From Ornithinimicrobium humiphilum (GTDB taxonomy: Bacteria; Actinomycetota; Actinomycetes; Actinomycetales; Dermatophilaceae), in NCBI RefSeq assembly GCF_006716885.1, contig NZ_VFPU01000001.1, positions 1,860,001 through 1,924,000 on the forward strand: a DNA stretch of 64,000 bases. The letters run 5' to 3'. The position numbers and the translations under genes were made by a program. Of the stretch, positions 55,581-64,000 are shown piece by piece (the stretch's first letter is position 1; each line of letters begins with the position of its first letter). The notes beneath the pieces were generated by a model, which saw nothing but the letters and a program-made list of their open reading frames with translations, was not told where the DNA came from and made no database searches.

Positions 55581-56999
55581 GCGCCGTCCCGCCCGGTCCG
55601 CCTCCGTCGCGAGGGAGCGGGCCACGGCGTCGACGGCGTCCTTGGCGTCGCCGAAGAGCATCCGGGTGTTGGGCCGGAAGAAGAGCGGGTTCTGCACCCC
55701 GGCGTAGCCGCTGGCCATCGACCGCTTGAGCACCACGACCTCGCGGGCCTCCCAGACCTGGAGCACCGGCATACCCGCGATGGGCGAGCCCGGCTCGTCC
55801 ACGGCGGCGGGGTTGACGGTGTCGTTGGCCCCGATGACCAGCACAACGTCGGTGCCGGGCAGCATCGCGTTGGTCTGCTCCAGGTCGAGGACCAGGTCGT
55901 AGGGCACCCGGGCCTCGGCGAGCAGGACGTTCATGTGGCCGGGGAGCCGGCCGGCCACCGGGTGGATGCCGAAGCGGACGTCGGTGCCCGCCGCGCGCAG
56001 GCGCGCGGTCAGCTCGGCGACGGAGTACTGCGCCCGGGCCACGGCCATGCCGAAGCCCGGGACGATCACCACCGTCCCGGCCCCCTGCAGCAGGGCGGCC
56101 ACCTCCTCGGCGCTGCTCTCGCGGTGCTCGCCCTCCTCGCCACCGGGTGCGGGCACCACGCCTTCGGTGCCGAAGCCGCCGGCGATGACCGAGACGAACG
56201 AGCGGTTCATGCCCTTGCACATCAGGTAGCTGAGGATGGCGCCCGAGGAGCCGACCAGCGCGCCGGTGATGATGAGCAGGTCGTTGCCGAGCATGAACCC
56301 CGCGGCCGCGGCCGCCCACCCGGAGTAGCTGTTGAGCATCGAGACGACGATCGGCATGTCGCCGCCGCCGATGGCCGCGACGAGGTGCCAGCCGAGGGCG
56401 AGCGCGATCGCGGTCATGGCGACCAGGGGAACCAGGGACCCGGAGGCGACGAACCAGCCGAGCAGCACCGTCGAGGCGACCAGCGCCAGGAGGTTGAGCA
56501 GGTGCCGGCGGGGCAGTACGAGCGGGTTGGCGGAGATGCGCGCGCTGAGCTTGAGGGCGGCGACCACCGAGCCGGTGAAGGTCACCGCGCCGATGAGGAC
56601 CCCGAGGAAGATCTCGACCCGGTGGACGACCTCCTCGGCCCCGCTCGCGACCGGCGCGTCGAGGAAGGCGTTGTAGCCGATGAGCACGGCGGCCACGCCG
56701 ACGAAGCTGTGCAGGCTGGCGATGAGCTGGGGCATCGCTGTCATCTCGACGACCCTGGCCCGCCACAGGCCGATCACGGCGCCGACCGCCATGGCTGCCG
56801 CGATGAGCACCAGGGTCAGGCCGGGGCGGGCGGCACGCTCGGCGGCGAGCCAGATCGTGGCGGCGAGCGCCGCGGTCATGCCGACGATGCCCAGCGCGTT
56901 GCCGCGCCGGGCCGTCTCGTGCCGGGACAGCCCCGCCAGGGAGAGGATGAACAGGACGGCGGCGACGAGGTAGGCGCCCTGGACCGGGTCGAGGCTCAT
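55578..56999 (-). CDS. pntB: NAD(P) transhydrogenase subunit beta
   Basis: 473 residues. Nine or so membrane helices in the first 275 residues, then the NADP-binding domain [62 protein letters not shown] and [20 protein letters not shown]. With PntA it couples proton entry to hydride transfer from NADH to NADP. It overlaps pntA by ATGA. Confidence 0.95.
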   Translation of the reverse strand: MSLDPVQGAYLVAAVLFILSLAGLSRHETARRGNALGIVGMTAALAATIWLAAERAARPGLTLVLIAAAMAVGAVIGLWRARVVEMTAMPQLIASLHSFVGVAAVLIGYNAFLDAPVASGAEEVVHRVEIFLGVLIGAVTFTGSVVAALKLSARISANPLVLPRRHLLNLLALVASTVLLGWFVASGSLVPLVAMTAIALALGWHLVAAIGGGDMPIVVSMLNSYSGWAAAAAGFMLGNDLLIITGALVGSSGAILSYLMCKGMNRSFVSVIAGGFGTEGVVPAPGGEEGEHRESSAEEVAALLQGAGTVVIVPGFGMAVARAQYSVAELTARLRAAGTDVRFGIHPVAGRLPGHMNVLLAEARVPYDLVLDLEQTNAMLPGTDVVLVIGANDTVNPAAVDEPGSPIAGMPVLQVWEAREVVVLKRSMASGYAGVQNPLFFRPNTRMLFGDAKDAVDAVARSLATEADRAGRR

Positions 57000-58543
57000 G
57001 TCGGCTCCTCCTTTCGGAACATGCGCAGCATGCGCCCGGTGACGGCGAAGCCGCCGAAGACGTTGATGCTCGCGACGACGGTGGCGCCGAGCGCCAGGCT
57101 GCGGACCAGCACGTTCTCGCTGCCCACCTGGAGGAGGGCCCCGACGAGGATGATCCCGCTGATGGCGTTGGTCTCCGCGAGCAGCGGGGTGTGCAGGGCG
57201 TGGGTGACGCTGCGGATGACGTAGAAGCCCACGACGACGGCGAGCACGAAGATCGTCAGGTGCGCGACGAAGGCCGGCGGGGAGGTCGCGGCGACGAGCG
57301 CGAGCAGCAGGCCGCCGGCCCCGAGCAGCACCGGGACGCGGTCGGGGCGGGCCGGCCGTGGTGGCGGTGCGGGATCCGGGGTCGTCTCGGACGACGCGGC
57401 CTCGGCGGGGGCCGGGGCTGCGGTCACGCTCACCGGCGGGGGCGGCCACGTCACCCGGCCGCCGTGGGCCACCGTCATGCCCCGCTGCACCTCGTCGTCA
57501 AGGTCGAGGACCAGGGTGCCGTCGCGCCCGGGCGTCAGGAGGGCCAGCAGGTTGGCGACGTTGGTGCCGTAGAGCTGCGAGGCCTGGGTCGGCAGCCGGG
57601 CCGGCAGGTCGGTGTAGCCCACGATCCGCACGCCGTTGGAGGTGGTGGTCACCTCGCCGGGGCGGGTCAGCTCGCAGTTGCCGCCGTTGCGGGCCGCCAT
57701 GTCGACGACGACGCTGCCGGGCCGCATCCGCGCCACGGTCTCGGCGGTCAGCAGGACCGGCGCGGGCCGCCCGGGGATGAGCGCGGTGGTGATGACGATG
57801 TCGGCGTCGGCGCACTCGCGGGCGTAGACCTCCATCGCGCGGGCCTGCAGGTCCTCGCCCAGCTCGCGGGCGTAGCCGTCGGCCCCGCCCCCGGACACCC
57901 CCACCGGGACGAACTCCGCCCCCAGCGACTCCACCTGCTCGCCCACCTCGGGCCGGATGTCGGAGGCGCGCACGACGGCTCCCAGGCTCGCGGCGGTGCC
58001 GACCGCCGCCAGCCCCGCCACCCCGGCCCCGAGGACGAACACCGTGGCCGGCGGCACGGTCCCGGCCGCGGTGACCTGGCCGGTGAAGACCGAGCCGTAC
58101 TCGTAGGCCGCCTCGACCACGGCCCGGTAGCCGCCGATGTTGGTCATCGAGGACAGCACGTCGAGGGACTGCGCCCGGGAGATGCGGGGCACCGCGTCGA
58201 GGGCGAGCGCGGTGACGCTGCGCTCGGCCAGGGAGGCCAGCAGCTCGGGCCGCTGGCCGGGGCTCAGCTGCGAGGCGAGCAGGGCGCCGGGCCGCAGCAG
58301 CTCGACCTCCTCGACGGTGGGGGCGTCGACGCGGACCACCACGTCGGCGGCCCACACCTGCTCGCGGGTGCCGACCGCGGCACCGGCGGCCACGTAGCTC
58401 TCGTCGGGAAAGCTGGCACTCTCGCCGGCGCCGGCCTGGACGACGACGTCGTGGCCGAGCGCGACCAGGCGCCCGACGGTCTCGGGCGTGGCCGCCACCC
58501 GGGTCTCGCCCGGGAGGGTCTCCGTGGGTACACCGATCAGCAC
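56996..58543 (-). CDS. pntA: NAD(P) transhydrogenase subunit alpha
   Basis: 515 residues. NAD-binding domain I first ([59 protein letters not shown]), a Pro/Ala linker at about 395-415, then the three or four helices of domain II. The single long PntA matches the E. coli arrangement rather than the split alpha1/alpha2 form. GTG start with AAAGGAG seven bases upstream. Confidence 0.95.
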   Translation of the reverse strand: MLIGVPTETLPGETRVAATPETVGRLVALGHDVVVQAGAGESASFPDESYVAAGAAVGTREQVWAADVVVRVDAPTVEEVELLRPGALLASQLSPGQRPELLASLAERSVTALALDAVPRISRAQSLDVLSSMTNIGGYRAVVEAAYEYGSVFTGQVTAAGTVPPATVFVLGAGVAGLAAVGTAASLGAVVRASDIRPEVGEQVESLGAEFVPVGVSGGGADGYARELGEDLQARAMEVYARECADADIVITTALIPGRPAPVLLTAETVARMRPGSVVVDMAARNGGNCELTRPGEVTTTSNGVRIVGYTDLPARLPTQASQLYGTNVANLLALLTPGRDGTLVLDLDDEVQRGMTVAHGGRVTWPPPPVSVTAAPAPAEAASSETTPDPAPPPRPARPDRVPVLLGAGGLLLALVAATSPPAFVAHLTIFVLAVVVGFYVIRSVTHALHTPLLAETNAISGIILVGALLQVGSENVLVRSLALGATVVASINVFGGFAVTGRMLRMFRKEEPT

Positions 58544-58581
58544 GTGGGCTCCTTTGCCTGCGTGTTCGCGGAGGGGACGGG

Positions 58582-59817
58582 TCAGGGAGGTGGCGTGCGC
58601 CCCTCCAGGGTGGAGCGGTAGACCTCCAGCGTCCGCTCGGCGATGGAGGTCCAGGAGAAGGACTCGACGGCACGGCGGCGGCCGGCCTCGCCCCGGCGGC
58701 GTGCCTCGTCGAGGTCGCCCAGGGCGGCCACCAGGGCCGCGCCGAGGTCGTCGACGAAGCGTTCCTCGTCGACGGGCGTGCCGGTGCCGTCGCCGACCTG
58801 CTCGATCGGGACCAGCCACCCGGTCTCGCCGTCGACGACCACCTCGGGGATGCCCCCGGTGGCCGTCGCGACCACGGGCAGGCCGCAGGCCATCGCCTCG
58901 AGGTTGACGATGCCGAGCGGCTCGTAGACGGAGGGGCAGACGAAGACGCTGGAGTGCGAGAGCACCGCGATCACCTGGTCGCGCGGGAGCATCTCGCCGA
59001 TCCAGACGACGGGGGCGGCGTCGCGGCCGCGGTCGGTGCGGAGGGTGTCGACGAGGCCGATGACCTCGCGCTCGATCTCCGGGGTGTCCGGGGCCCCGGC
59101 GAGGAGGACGACCTGCACGTCGTCGTCGAGCCGGCGTAGCGCGCGCAGCAGGTAGGGCAGGCCCTTCTGGCGGGTGATGCGGCCGAGGAAGACCACGGTG
59201 GGGGCGTCCGGGTCCAGGCCGTGGCCGCGGACCGTCTCCCGTGCCGCCTCGGAGGTGTCACGCCGCCAGCGCTCGGAGTCGATGCCGTTGTGCACGACGT
59301 GGACCGTGTCCGGGTCCACGGACGGATACGCCGCGAGGATGTCCCGGCGCATGCCGGCCGAGACCGCGATGATCGCGGCCGCACCCTCGTAGGACACCTT
59401 CTCGGCCATCGAGGAGATCGCGTAGCCGCCGCCCAGCTGCTCGGCCTTCCACGGGCGCAGCGGCTCCAGGGAGTGGGCGCTGATGACGTGGGGCACGCCG
59501 GCGAGCAGCGAGCCGAGGTGGCCGCCGAGGTTGGCGTACCAGGTGTGGCTGTGCACGAGGTCGGCGCCCTCGGCCGCGACGTCGCGGGCCATGAGCAGGT
59601 CGACCCCCAGGGTGCGCAGCGCCCCGTTGGCCTCCTCCAGGCCCGCGGGCACGGCATACCCCCGGGTGCCGGGCTCCTCGACCGGGTCGTCGAAGGCGCG
59701 CACGCGCACCTCGACGCCGTCGAGCTCTCGCAGGGCGCGCGTCAGCTCGGCGACGTGCACGCCGGCGCCTCCGTAGACGTTCGGCGGGTACTCGCGGCTG
59801 AGGATGTCGATGCGCAC
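58582..59817 (-). CDS. glgA: Glycogen synthase / alpha-maltose-1-phosphate synthase (GT4)
   Basis: 411 residues. Retaining GT4 glucosyltransferase: REYPPNVYGGAGVHVAEL binds the nucleotide sugar, VVHNGIDSERW, VVFLGRITRQKGLPYLLRAL, and the EX7E motif in CPSVYEPLGIVNLEAMACGLPVV. The actinobacterial homologue (GlgM, Rv1212c) transfers glucose from ADP-glucose to glucose-1-phosphate, giving maltose-1-phosphate. GTG start, divergent from glgC with mirror-image promoters. Confidence 0.93.
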   Translation of the reverse strand: MRIDILSREYPPNVYGGAGVHVAELTRALRELDGVEVRVRAFDDPVEEPGTRGYAVPAGLEEANGALRTLGVDLLMARDVAAEGADLVHSHTWYANLGGHLGSLLAGVPHVISAHSLEPLRPWKAEQLGGGYAISSMAEKVSYEGAAAIIAVSAGMRRDILAAYPSVDPDTVHVVHNGIDSERWRRDTSEAARETVRGHGLDPDAPTVVFLGRITRQKGLPYLLRALRRLDDDVQVVLLAGAPDTPEIEREVIGLVDTLRTDRGRDAAPVVWIGEMLPRDQVIAVLSHSSVFVCPSVYEPLGIVNLEAMACGLPVVATATGGIPEVVVDGETGWLVPIEQVGDGTGTPVDEERFVDDLGAALVAALGDLDEARRRGEAGRRRAVESFSWTSIAERTLEVYRSTLEGRTPPP

Positions 59818-59883
59818 GGCCCCAACCTAGTCACGTGGCATCCCCCCTCGCCACAGCGGGAAGAATGCCTCTAGGTTGGGGCC
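59818..59883. promoter_or_regulatory. Symmetric divergent promoter region between glgA and glgC
   Basis: A perfect 13-base inverted repeat, GGCCCCAACCTAG (59818-59830) and CTAGGTTGGGGCC (59871-59883), with a 40-base centre. Each arm contains TAGGTT and ends six bases later directly at a start codon (GTG of glgA, ATG of glgC). Both genes would be leaderless with the same 12-base start region. No good -35 is visible in the centre. Confidence 0.7.
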
Positions 59884-61134
59884 ATGGCTCTCCAACCTCG
59901 GCAGAAGGTCCTGGCGATCGTCCTCGCGGGTGGGGAGGGGAAGCGCCTGATGCCGCTGACCGCGGACCGCGCCAAGCCCGCGGTGCCCTTCGGCGGCATC
60001 TACCGGCTCATCGACTTCGCGCTGTCCAACATCGCCAACTCCGGCTACCTCAAGATCGTCGTGCTGACGCAGTACAAGTCGCACTCCCTCGACGCGCACA
60101 TCACCAAGACCTGGCGCATGTCGACGCTGCTCGGCAACTACGTGGCCCCCGTCCCCGCGCAGCAGCGGGTCGGCAAGCACTGGTTCTCCGGGTCGGCCGA
60201 CGCCATCTACCAGAGCCTCAACCTCATCCACGACGAGCGACCCGACATCGTCGTGGTCGTCGGGGCCGACCACGTCTACCGGATGGACTTCTCCCAGATG
60301 GTGCAGCAGCACCTGGAGACCGGCGCGGCGTGCACGGTCGCCGGCATCCGCCAGCCGATCGGGCTGGCCAACCAGTTCGGCGTCATCGACGTCGACCCGC
60401 AGGACCCGCGCCGCATCCGCGAGTTCCTGGAGAAGCCCGAGTCGCCCCAGGGCCTGCCGGACAGCCCCGAAGAGGTCTTCGCCTCGATGGGCAACTACGT
60501 CTTCACCGCCGACGCGCTCGAGGCGGCCGTCCGAGCCGACGCGCTCGACGAGGACTCCAAGCACGACATGGGCGGCAACATCGTGCCCGCGTTCGTCCAG
60601 CACGGCGACGCGTGGGTCTACGACTTCAAGGACAACGACATCCCCGGCTCGACCGAGCGCGACCACGCCTACTGGCGCGACGTCGGGACGATCGACTCCT
60701 ACTACGACGCCCACATGGACCTCATCTCGGTCCACCCGGTCTTCAACCTCTACAACGAGGCCTGGCCGATCTACACCAACTACGGTCCCCAGCCGCCGGC
60801 GAAGTTCGTGCACGGCTCCCGCGACCGCGTGGGCCACGCCGTGAGCTCGGCGATCTCCCCCGGCTGCGTCATCTCCGGGTCGACCGTCAGCGACTCCGTG
60901 CTCTCCCCGCGCGTCAAGGTGCACAGCTTCAGCCACGTGACGCGCTCGGTGCTCATGGACAAGGTGGAGATCGGCCGCTCCTGCCAGATCCACCGGGCCA
61001 TCATCGACAAGGGCGTCTTCGTGCCCGCGGGCGTGCACATCGGGCTCGACCGCGACGAGGACCTCGCCCGCGGCTTCACGGTGACCGACTCGGGCATCAC
61101 GGTCGTCGGCAAGGGCACGATCATCCAGGGCTGA
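59884..61134 (+). CDS. glgC: Glucose-1-phosphate adenylyltransferase
   Basis: 416 residues. Makes ADP-glucose from ATP and glucose-1-phosphate. N-terminal nucleotidyltransferase motif [36 protein letters not shown] [17 protein letters not shown], and the sugar-phosphate site [11 protein letters not shown]-terminal left-handed beta helix ([20 protein letters not shown]) is present. It supplies ADP-glucose to GlgA next door. Confidence 0.96.
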   Translation: MALQPRQKVLAIVLAGGEGKRLMPLTADRAKPAVPFGGIYRLIDFALSNIANSGYLKIVVLTQYKSHSLDAHITKTWRMSTLLGNYVAPVPAQQRVGKHWFSGSADAIYQSLNLIHDERPDIVVVVGADHVYRMDFSQMVQQHLETGAACTVAGIRQPIGLANQFGVIDVDPQDPRRIREFLEKPESPQGLPDSPEEVFASMGNYVFTADALEAAVRADALDEDSKHDMGGNIVPAFVQHGDAWVYDFKDNDIPGSTERDHAYWRDVGTIDSYYDAHMDLISVHPVFNLYNEAWPIYTNYGPQPPAKFVHGSRDRVGHAVSSAISPGCVISGSTVSDSVLSPRVKVHSFSHVTRSVLMDKVEIGRSCQIHRAIIDKGVFVPAGVHIGLDRDEDLARGFTVTDSGITVVGKGTIIQG

Positions 61135-61672
61135 GCAGCCCGGCGCGGCGGACCTCCTCGAGCCAGGCCGCGGTCAGCGCGGGCGACGTCAGCCGCACCA
61201 CGGGCGGGCCGTCGGGATCCGCGACGAAGGCCTCGATCTGGGCGCGCTTGCGCGCGAACGACCGCACGTGCCACCAGATGATCGAGTCGCGGGACAGGAC
61301 GGCGCGGAGCGACTCGACGTTGCCGTTGCAGACCGGCTCCCGCGTCACCATGCGGGTCGCGGTGCGTCGCAGCAGCCGGGCGAGCGACACCCGGCGCGGG
61401 TAGTCCAGGGCCACGACCAGCTGCGCGCGCGGCAGGACGACGTCACGCCACTTCCCGTAGGCGGTGTCGAGGATCCAGTCGGGCCGCTCGGCGACGCCCC
61501 GAGCCAGCTCGCGCTGCTCCTCGACTGGGCGTTCTTGCCATCCCGGGAGCCAGCCGATCTCGTCGTCGGCCGAGTGCCACGGCAGCCCGGCTGCCCCGGC
61601 GAGTTCCCGCGCCAGGGTGGTCTTGCCGGAGCCGGTGACGCCGTGGATCAGGACGCGGCGGACGGGTTCCAC
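61121..61672 (-). CDS. P-loop kinase-like protein (adenylate-kinase/topology-modulation type)
   Basis: 183 residues. Walker [17 protein letters not shown] (11-18), a lid-like Arg-rich region [17 protein letters not shown], and [16 protein letters not shown] at the end. Family members are annotated as DNA topology modulation or shikimate-kinase-like, with no firm substrate. GTG start with TAGGTT exactly six bases upstream. It overlaps the end of glgC by 14 bases. Confidence 0.88.
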   Translation of the reverse strand: MEPVRRVLIHGVTGSGKTTLARELAGAAGLPWHSADDEIGWLPGWQERPVEEQRELARGVAERPDWILDTAYGKWRDVVLPRAQLVVALDYPRRVSLARLLRRTATRMVTREPVCNGNVESLRAVLSRDSIIWWHVRSFARKRAQIEAFVADPDGPPVVRLTSPALTAAWLEEVRRAGLLSPG

Positions 61673-61678
61673 CGCGTC

Positions 61679-61684
61679 AACCTA
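61679..61684 (-). promoter_or_regulatory. Likely leaderless -10 of the P-loop kinase gene
   Basis: TAGGTT on the minus strand, GACGCG, then the GTG at 61672; same spacing as the glgA and glgC promoters. Confidence 0.5.
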
Positions 61685-61713
61685 TCCTGCGGACTCACCG
61701 GGGGTATGACGTG

Positions 61714-61750
61714 CCGAGGGGCCCGTGCGGCACCCGCACGGGCCCCTCGG
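61714..61750 (-). terminator. Hairpin terminator of the AtoE-like gene
   Basis: A perfect 17-base stem (CCGAGGGGCCCGTGCGG) with loop CAC, 27 bases after the transporter stop. It is GC-rich and has no U-tract. Confidence 0.8.
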
Positions 61751-61776
61751 GCCGGCTCACCGATGGCGACGAGCGG

Positions 61777-63162
61777 CTACAGGACGAACCCCACGAGCAG
61801 CATCGTGGCGCCGAAGACCAGCCCCGACGCGATGAGCGTGACCGTGGTGTAGCCGAGCAGGTCGCGCATCTTGAGCGAGGCGATGGCGAGGACCGGCAAC
61901 GCCCAGAACGGCTGGATCATGTTGGTCCACTGGTCGCCGTAGGCGATCGCCATGATCGCGACCGACGGGTCGACACCGAGGCGCTCCGCGGCGTCCAGCA
62001 TGACCGGGCCCTGCACGGCGAACTGCCCGCCTCCGGAGGGGACGAAGAAGTTCACCACGCCCGCCGAGAGGAAGGCGAGCAGGCCGAAGGTCGTCGGGGT
62101 GGCGATGCCGACCACCCAGTCGGAGAACACCTTGATCAGACCGGTCGCGGTCATGATCCCCATGATCCCGGCGTAGAGCGGGAACTGGAGCAGGATCTCG
62201 CCGACGTTGGAGGCGGCGTTCTTCACGAGCGCGATGAGTTCGAAGGTGTTGCGGACGAGCAGCAGGATCAGCGCCAGGAAGGTCCAGTTGACGACGTCGA
62301 GGGTCAGCGTCCCACCGTTGCTGAAGTGCAGGACGAGGTAGCCCGCCAGCGCGAGGCCGACGAGCAGGGTGACGATGCGGCTGGCGTCGACCCGGTCGGC
62401 CGGGGTGACGACCTCGTCGTCCAGGTCCACGTCGTCCATGTCGCGGGCGTCGAAGCCCAGCTCGATGACGTCCTCGCCCTCGCGCGGGGCGACGAGCGCC
62501 AGCGCGATGCCGACGACGACGATCGTCGCGATCGCCGCGGCGATGTTCCACCACGTGAAGATGGTCTCGCCCACGGGGATGGTGCGGCCCAGCTGCTCGG
62601 CGATGAAGGACCCCTCGGTGGCCGCGGTCAGCGGGCCCGAGGCCGAGTAGCCCATGTGCCAGATGACGTAGCCGGAGTAGCCCGCGGCCACGAGCATCGG
62701 GAAGTGCAGGCGCAGACCGCGCTCGCGGCCCTGGGCGGCGACCTCCTTGGCCAGCAGCACACCGACCACCAGGCCCAGACCCCAGGTGATGAGCGAGGCC
62801 AGGGAGGCGATGACGAAGACGAAGAGGTAGGCCTGCAGGACGGTCTTCGGCACGCCGCCGAGGCGCGCGAGCAGGCGACGGACCGGGCCGGTGTTGGCCA
62901 GGGTGTGGCCGAGCAGCAGGATGAGCGCCATCTGGGTCATGAAGGCCAGCAGCCCGGACAGCCCCTGGCCCCAGCCCTCGAGGACCTCGACCGGGCCGGA
63001 CTCGGTGAGCACCAGGGCTGCGAGGGCCACGACGAACGTCAGGACGACGGCGAAGACGAAGGCGCTGGGGATGAAGCGCTCCACCAGGGAGTTGACCGGG
63101 CGCATCACCCGGGCGAGCGGGGCGGTCTTCTTCCCCTTGGTATCAGGTACTGCAGCGGACAT
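61777..63162 (-). CDS. Short-chain fatty acid transporter family protein (AtoE-like)
   Basis: 461 residues, about eleven membrane helices. Sequence of the TIGR00366/AtoE type: NSLVERFIPSAFVFAVVLTF at the start, LASLITWGLGLVVGVLLAKEVA, LAFLSAGVVNFFVPSGGGQFAVQGPVM and IAYGDQWTNMIQPFWALPVLA. An acidic cytoplasmic loop (DDVDLDDEVVTPAD) lies at about 245-265. AAGGAGG six bases before the ATG. Likely takes up acetoacetate, butyrate or a similar acid. Confidence 0.9.
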   Translation of the reverse strand: MSAAVPDTKGKKTAPLARVMRPVNSLVERFIPSAFVFAVVLTFVVALAALVLTESGPVEVLEGWGQGLSGLLAFMTQMALILLLGHTLANTGPVRRLLARLGGVPKTVLQAYLFVFVIASLASLITWGLGLVVGVLLAKEVAAQGRERGLRLHFPMLVAAGYSGYVIWHMGYSASGPLTAATEGSFIAEQLGRTIPVGETIFTWWNIAAAIATIVVVGIALALVAPREGEDVIELGFDARDMDDVDLDDEVVTPADRVDASRIVTLLVGLALAGYLVLHFSNGGTLTLDVVNWTFLALILLLVRNTFELIALVKNAASNVGEILLQFPLYAGIMGIMTATGLIKVFSDWVVGIATPTTFGLLAFLSAGVVNFFVPSGGGQFAVQGPVMLDAAERLGVDPSVAIMAIAYGDQWTNMIQPFWALPVLAIASLKMRDLLGYTTVTLIASGLVFGATMLLVGFVL

Positions 63163-63348
63163 GCGAGTCCTCCTTGTCACGAGCGAGCGGTGCCGGGTCG
63201 GGTCGGCTGCCTCGCCGCCCGCCGGGCCGCGGGTCGCCGGGAAAGATACCGGTCGCGGTGCACCGCGTGCGGGAGGCTCGACGGACGTCGGGTCGGGCGT
63301 GGGCATCACGGTCGTCTCGAGCCCTGTCCAGATGCACCCCGGAACCCC

Positions 63349-63354
63349 TACAGT
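63349..63354 (+). promoter_or_regulatory. Likely leaderless -10 of the cupin lipoprotein gene
   Basis: TACAGT six bases before the ATG at 63361. Confidence 0.5.
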
Positions 63355-63360
63355 CGGCCC

Positions 63361-63885
63361 ATGAGCCGTGCGCACCGGTCCCCGTCACGCCGTGCCCGCC
63401 GCGCCGTCGCCCTGGGGCTGCTCCCCTGCGCGCTGCTCGCCGGCTGCGTCGTCCTGCCCTCCACGGAGGAGGCGGCGGCCGGCCCGGTCGCACCGGAGGA
63501 GGAACCGGCCACGGAGACCGCCGCGGCCGTCTCGGTCGAGGAGCTCGGCGCCGGCGAGCGCGGCGAGGCCGTCGAGGTCGACGTGGACGGCCCGGTCACG
63601 ATGACCTACCGGCGGATCACCATCCCGCCCGGCGCTGGGACCGGCCTGCACTGCCACCACGGCCAGCTGCTGGCCATCGTCGAGCAGGGTGAGCTGACCC
63701 ACCACGCCCCGGTCTACCCCGGCGGCATGCACGTCTACTCCGCCGGCGACAGCCTCGTCGAAGGGGCCGGCTACGTGCACGAGGGCGTCAACGAGGGCGA
63801 CGAGGACGTCGTGCTGCTCGTCACCTACGTCATCGAGGAGGGTATGCCGCTCGCCCAGACCGACCTCGCGCTCTGCGACGGCTGA
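63361..63885 (+). CDS. Cupin-fold lipoprotein
   Basis: 174 residues. A basic start MSRAHRSPSRRARRAVALG and lipobox LLAGC, an acidic/Ala linker, then a cupin: MTYRRITIPPGAGTGLHCHHG with metal His residues, QLLAIVEQGELTHHAP, and GYVHEGVNEGDEDVVLLVTYV with a further His and Glu. One Cys pairs with the C-terminal LALCDG, so a disulfide is possible. It would face outward. Substrate unknown. Confidence 0.9.
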   Translation: MSRAHRSPSRRARRAVALGLLPCALLAGCVVLPSTEEAAAGPVAPEEEPATETAAAVSVEELGAGERGEAVEVDVDGPVTMTYRRITIPPGAGTGLHCHHGQLLAIVEQGELTHHAPVYPGGMHVYSAGDSLVEGAGYVHEGVNEGDEDVVLLVTYVIEEGMPLAQTDLALCDG

Positions 63886-63903
63886 GGTGGCCCGGGCACG
63901 GCA

Positions 63904-63934
63904 GGGGCGCGGACCGGTGACCGGCCCGCGCCCC
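63904..63934. terminator. Bidirectional hairpin terminator
   Basis: GGGGCGCGG and CCGCGCCCC, a 9-base stem extended by an inner CCGG/CCGG pairing after one mismatch. It lies between the cupin gene and the convergent gene at the window edge. Confidence 0.65.
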
Positions 63935-63945
63935 GCTCCGACGGC

Positions 63946-64000
63946 TCAGTCCTCGGCGTCGGTGCGCATCCGGGCGCCGAGTGCGTGCGCGGCGACGACC
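63946..64000 (-). CDS. C-terminal end of an unidentified gene (partial)
   Basis: Only 17 codons are in the window: the protein ends VVAAHALGARMRTDAED before a TGA at 63948-63946. The base use suits a coding strand and the hairpin at 63904 fits its terminator. Too short to identify. Confidence 0.55.
   Translation of the reverse strand, partial: VVAAHALGARMRTDAED

Overview
This is a high-GC actinobacterial chromosome segment. The Pup-proteasome system, the mycothiol ligase MshC, an F420-type oxidoreductase, GlgA/GlgC in divergent arrangement, and a large share of leaderless-looking promoters (TANNNT placed 6-8 bases before ATG or GTG) all point to Actinomycetota. Micrococcales of the Intrasporangiaceae/Ornithinimicrobium kind are my best guess, from memory of gene order and not from a search. 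Nearly every base is coding, with many 4-base ATGA/GTGA overlaps. I see no insertion sequence, prophage, CRISPR array or rRNA; one tRNA-Leu(GAG) is present.

Layout. 1-5.4 kb: the Pup-proteasome operon, minus strand, in the order dop, pup, prcB, prcA, pafA, then an FKBP-type lipoprotein cut by the window edge. 5.4-11.3 kb: two TetR/MFS efflux modules, a DUF3054 membrane protein and a short Ddn-like protein. 11.3-13.0 kb: mpa/arc, the proteasomal ATPase, so the efflux modules separate it from dop. 13.0-20.7 kb: a lipoprotein, a secreted M36 metalloprotease, TrmI tRNA methyltransferase, a site-2 protease, a RecB-like nuclease and a PAC2 protein. 20.8-26.7 kb: HAD phosphatase, mshC, an SCO1664-type protein, DUF3090, a phosphomutase-like protein, an LLM oxidoreductase, an acidic-tailed protein and DUF5703. 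26.8-28.1 kb: M20 peptidase. 28.2-36.7 kb: a form II cox-type molybdenum hydroxylase cluster (coxS, coxL, coxM, coxG, xdhC, coxE, coxD and a MobA-like gene).

36.8-38.1 kb: a PPOX protein, an acidic small protein and a CueP copper lipoprotein. 38.1-46.6 kb: a five-gene operon that I do not recognise as a described system. Its order is a 536-residue protein (SRPBCC-like, helical, beta-sandwich), a 1086-residue class III cyclase/AAA/TPR regulator, a phytoene-desaturase-like flavoprotein, a helix plus beta-sandwich protein, and a polyprenyl diphosphate synthase. It is the best candidate here for something new. 46.8-48.3 kb: an Nramp-like transporter without the DPGN motif, a terminator and tRNA-Leu. 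48.3-55.6 kb: dinB, a YbhB protein, a YbaK-type deacylase, a probably frameshifted conserved gene, a TrmH/SpoU methyltransferase, TSUP, an ABC ATPase, a hypothetical protein and a VOC protein. 55.6-58.5 kb: pntB and pntA. 58.6-61.1 kb: glgA and glgC on a symmetric divergent promoter. 61.1-64 kb: a small P-loop kinase, an AtoE-type transporter, a cupin lipoprotein and the tail of one more gene.

How the parts fit. Dop activates Pup by deamidating its C-terminal Gln, PafA attaches it to substrates, and Mpa unfolds pupylated proteins into the PrcA/PrcB proteasome. The cox cluster pairs structural subunits with maturation factors (MoxR, VWA, XdhC, MobA-like). MshC makes the low-molecular-weight thiol, PntAB supplies NADPH, and GlgA/GlgC drive alpha-glucan synthesis.
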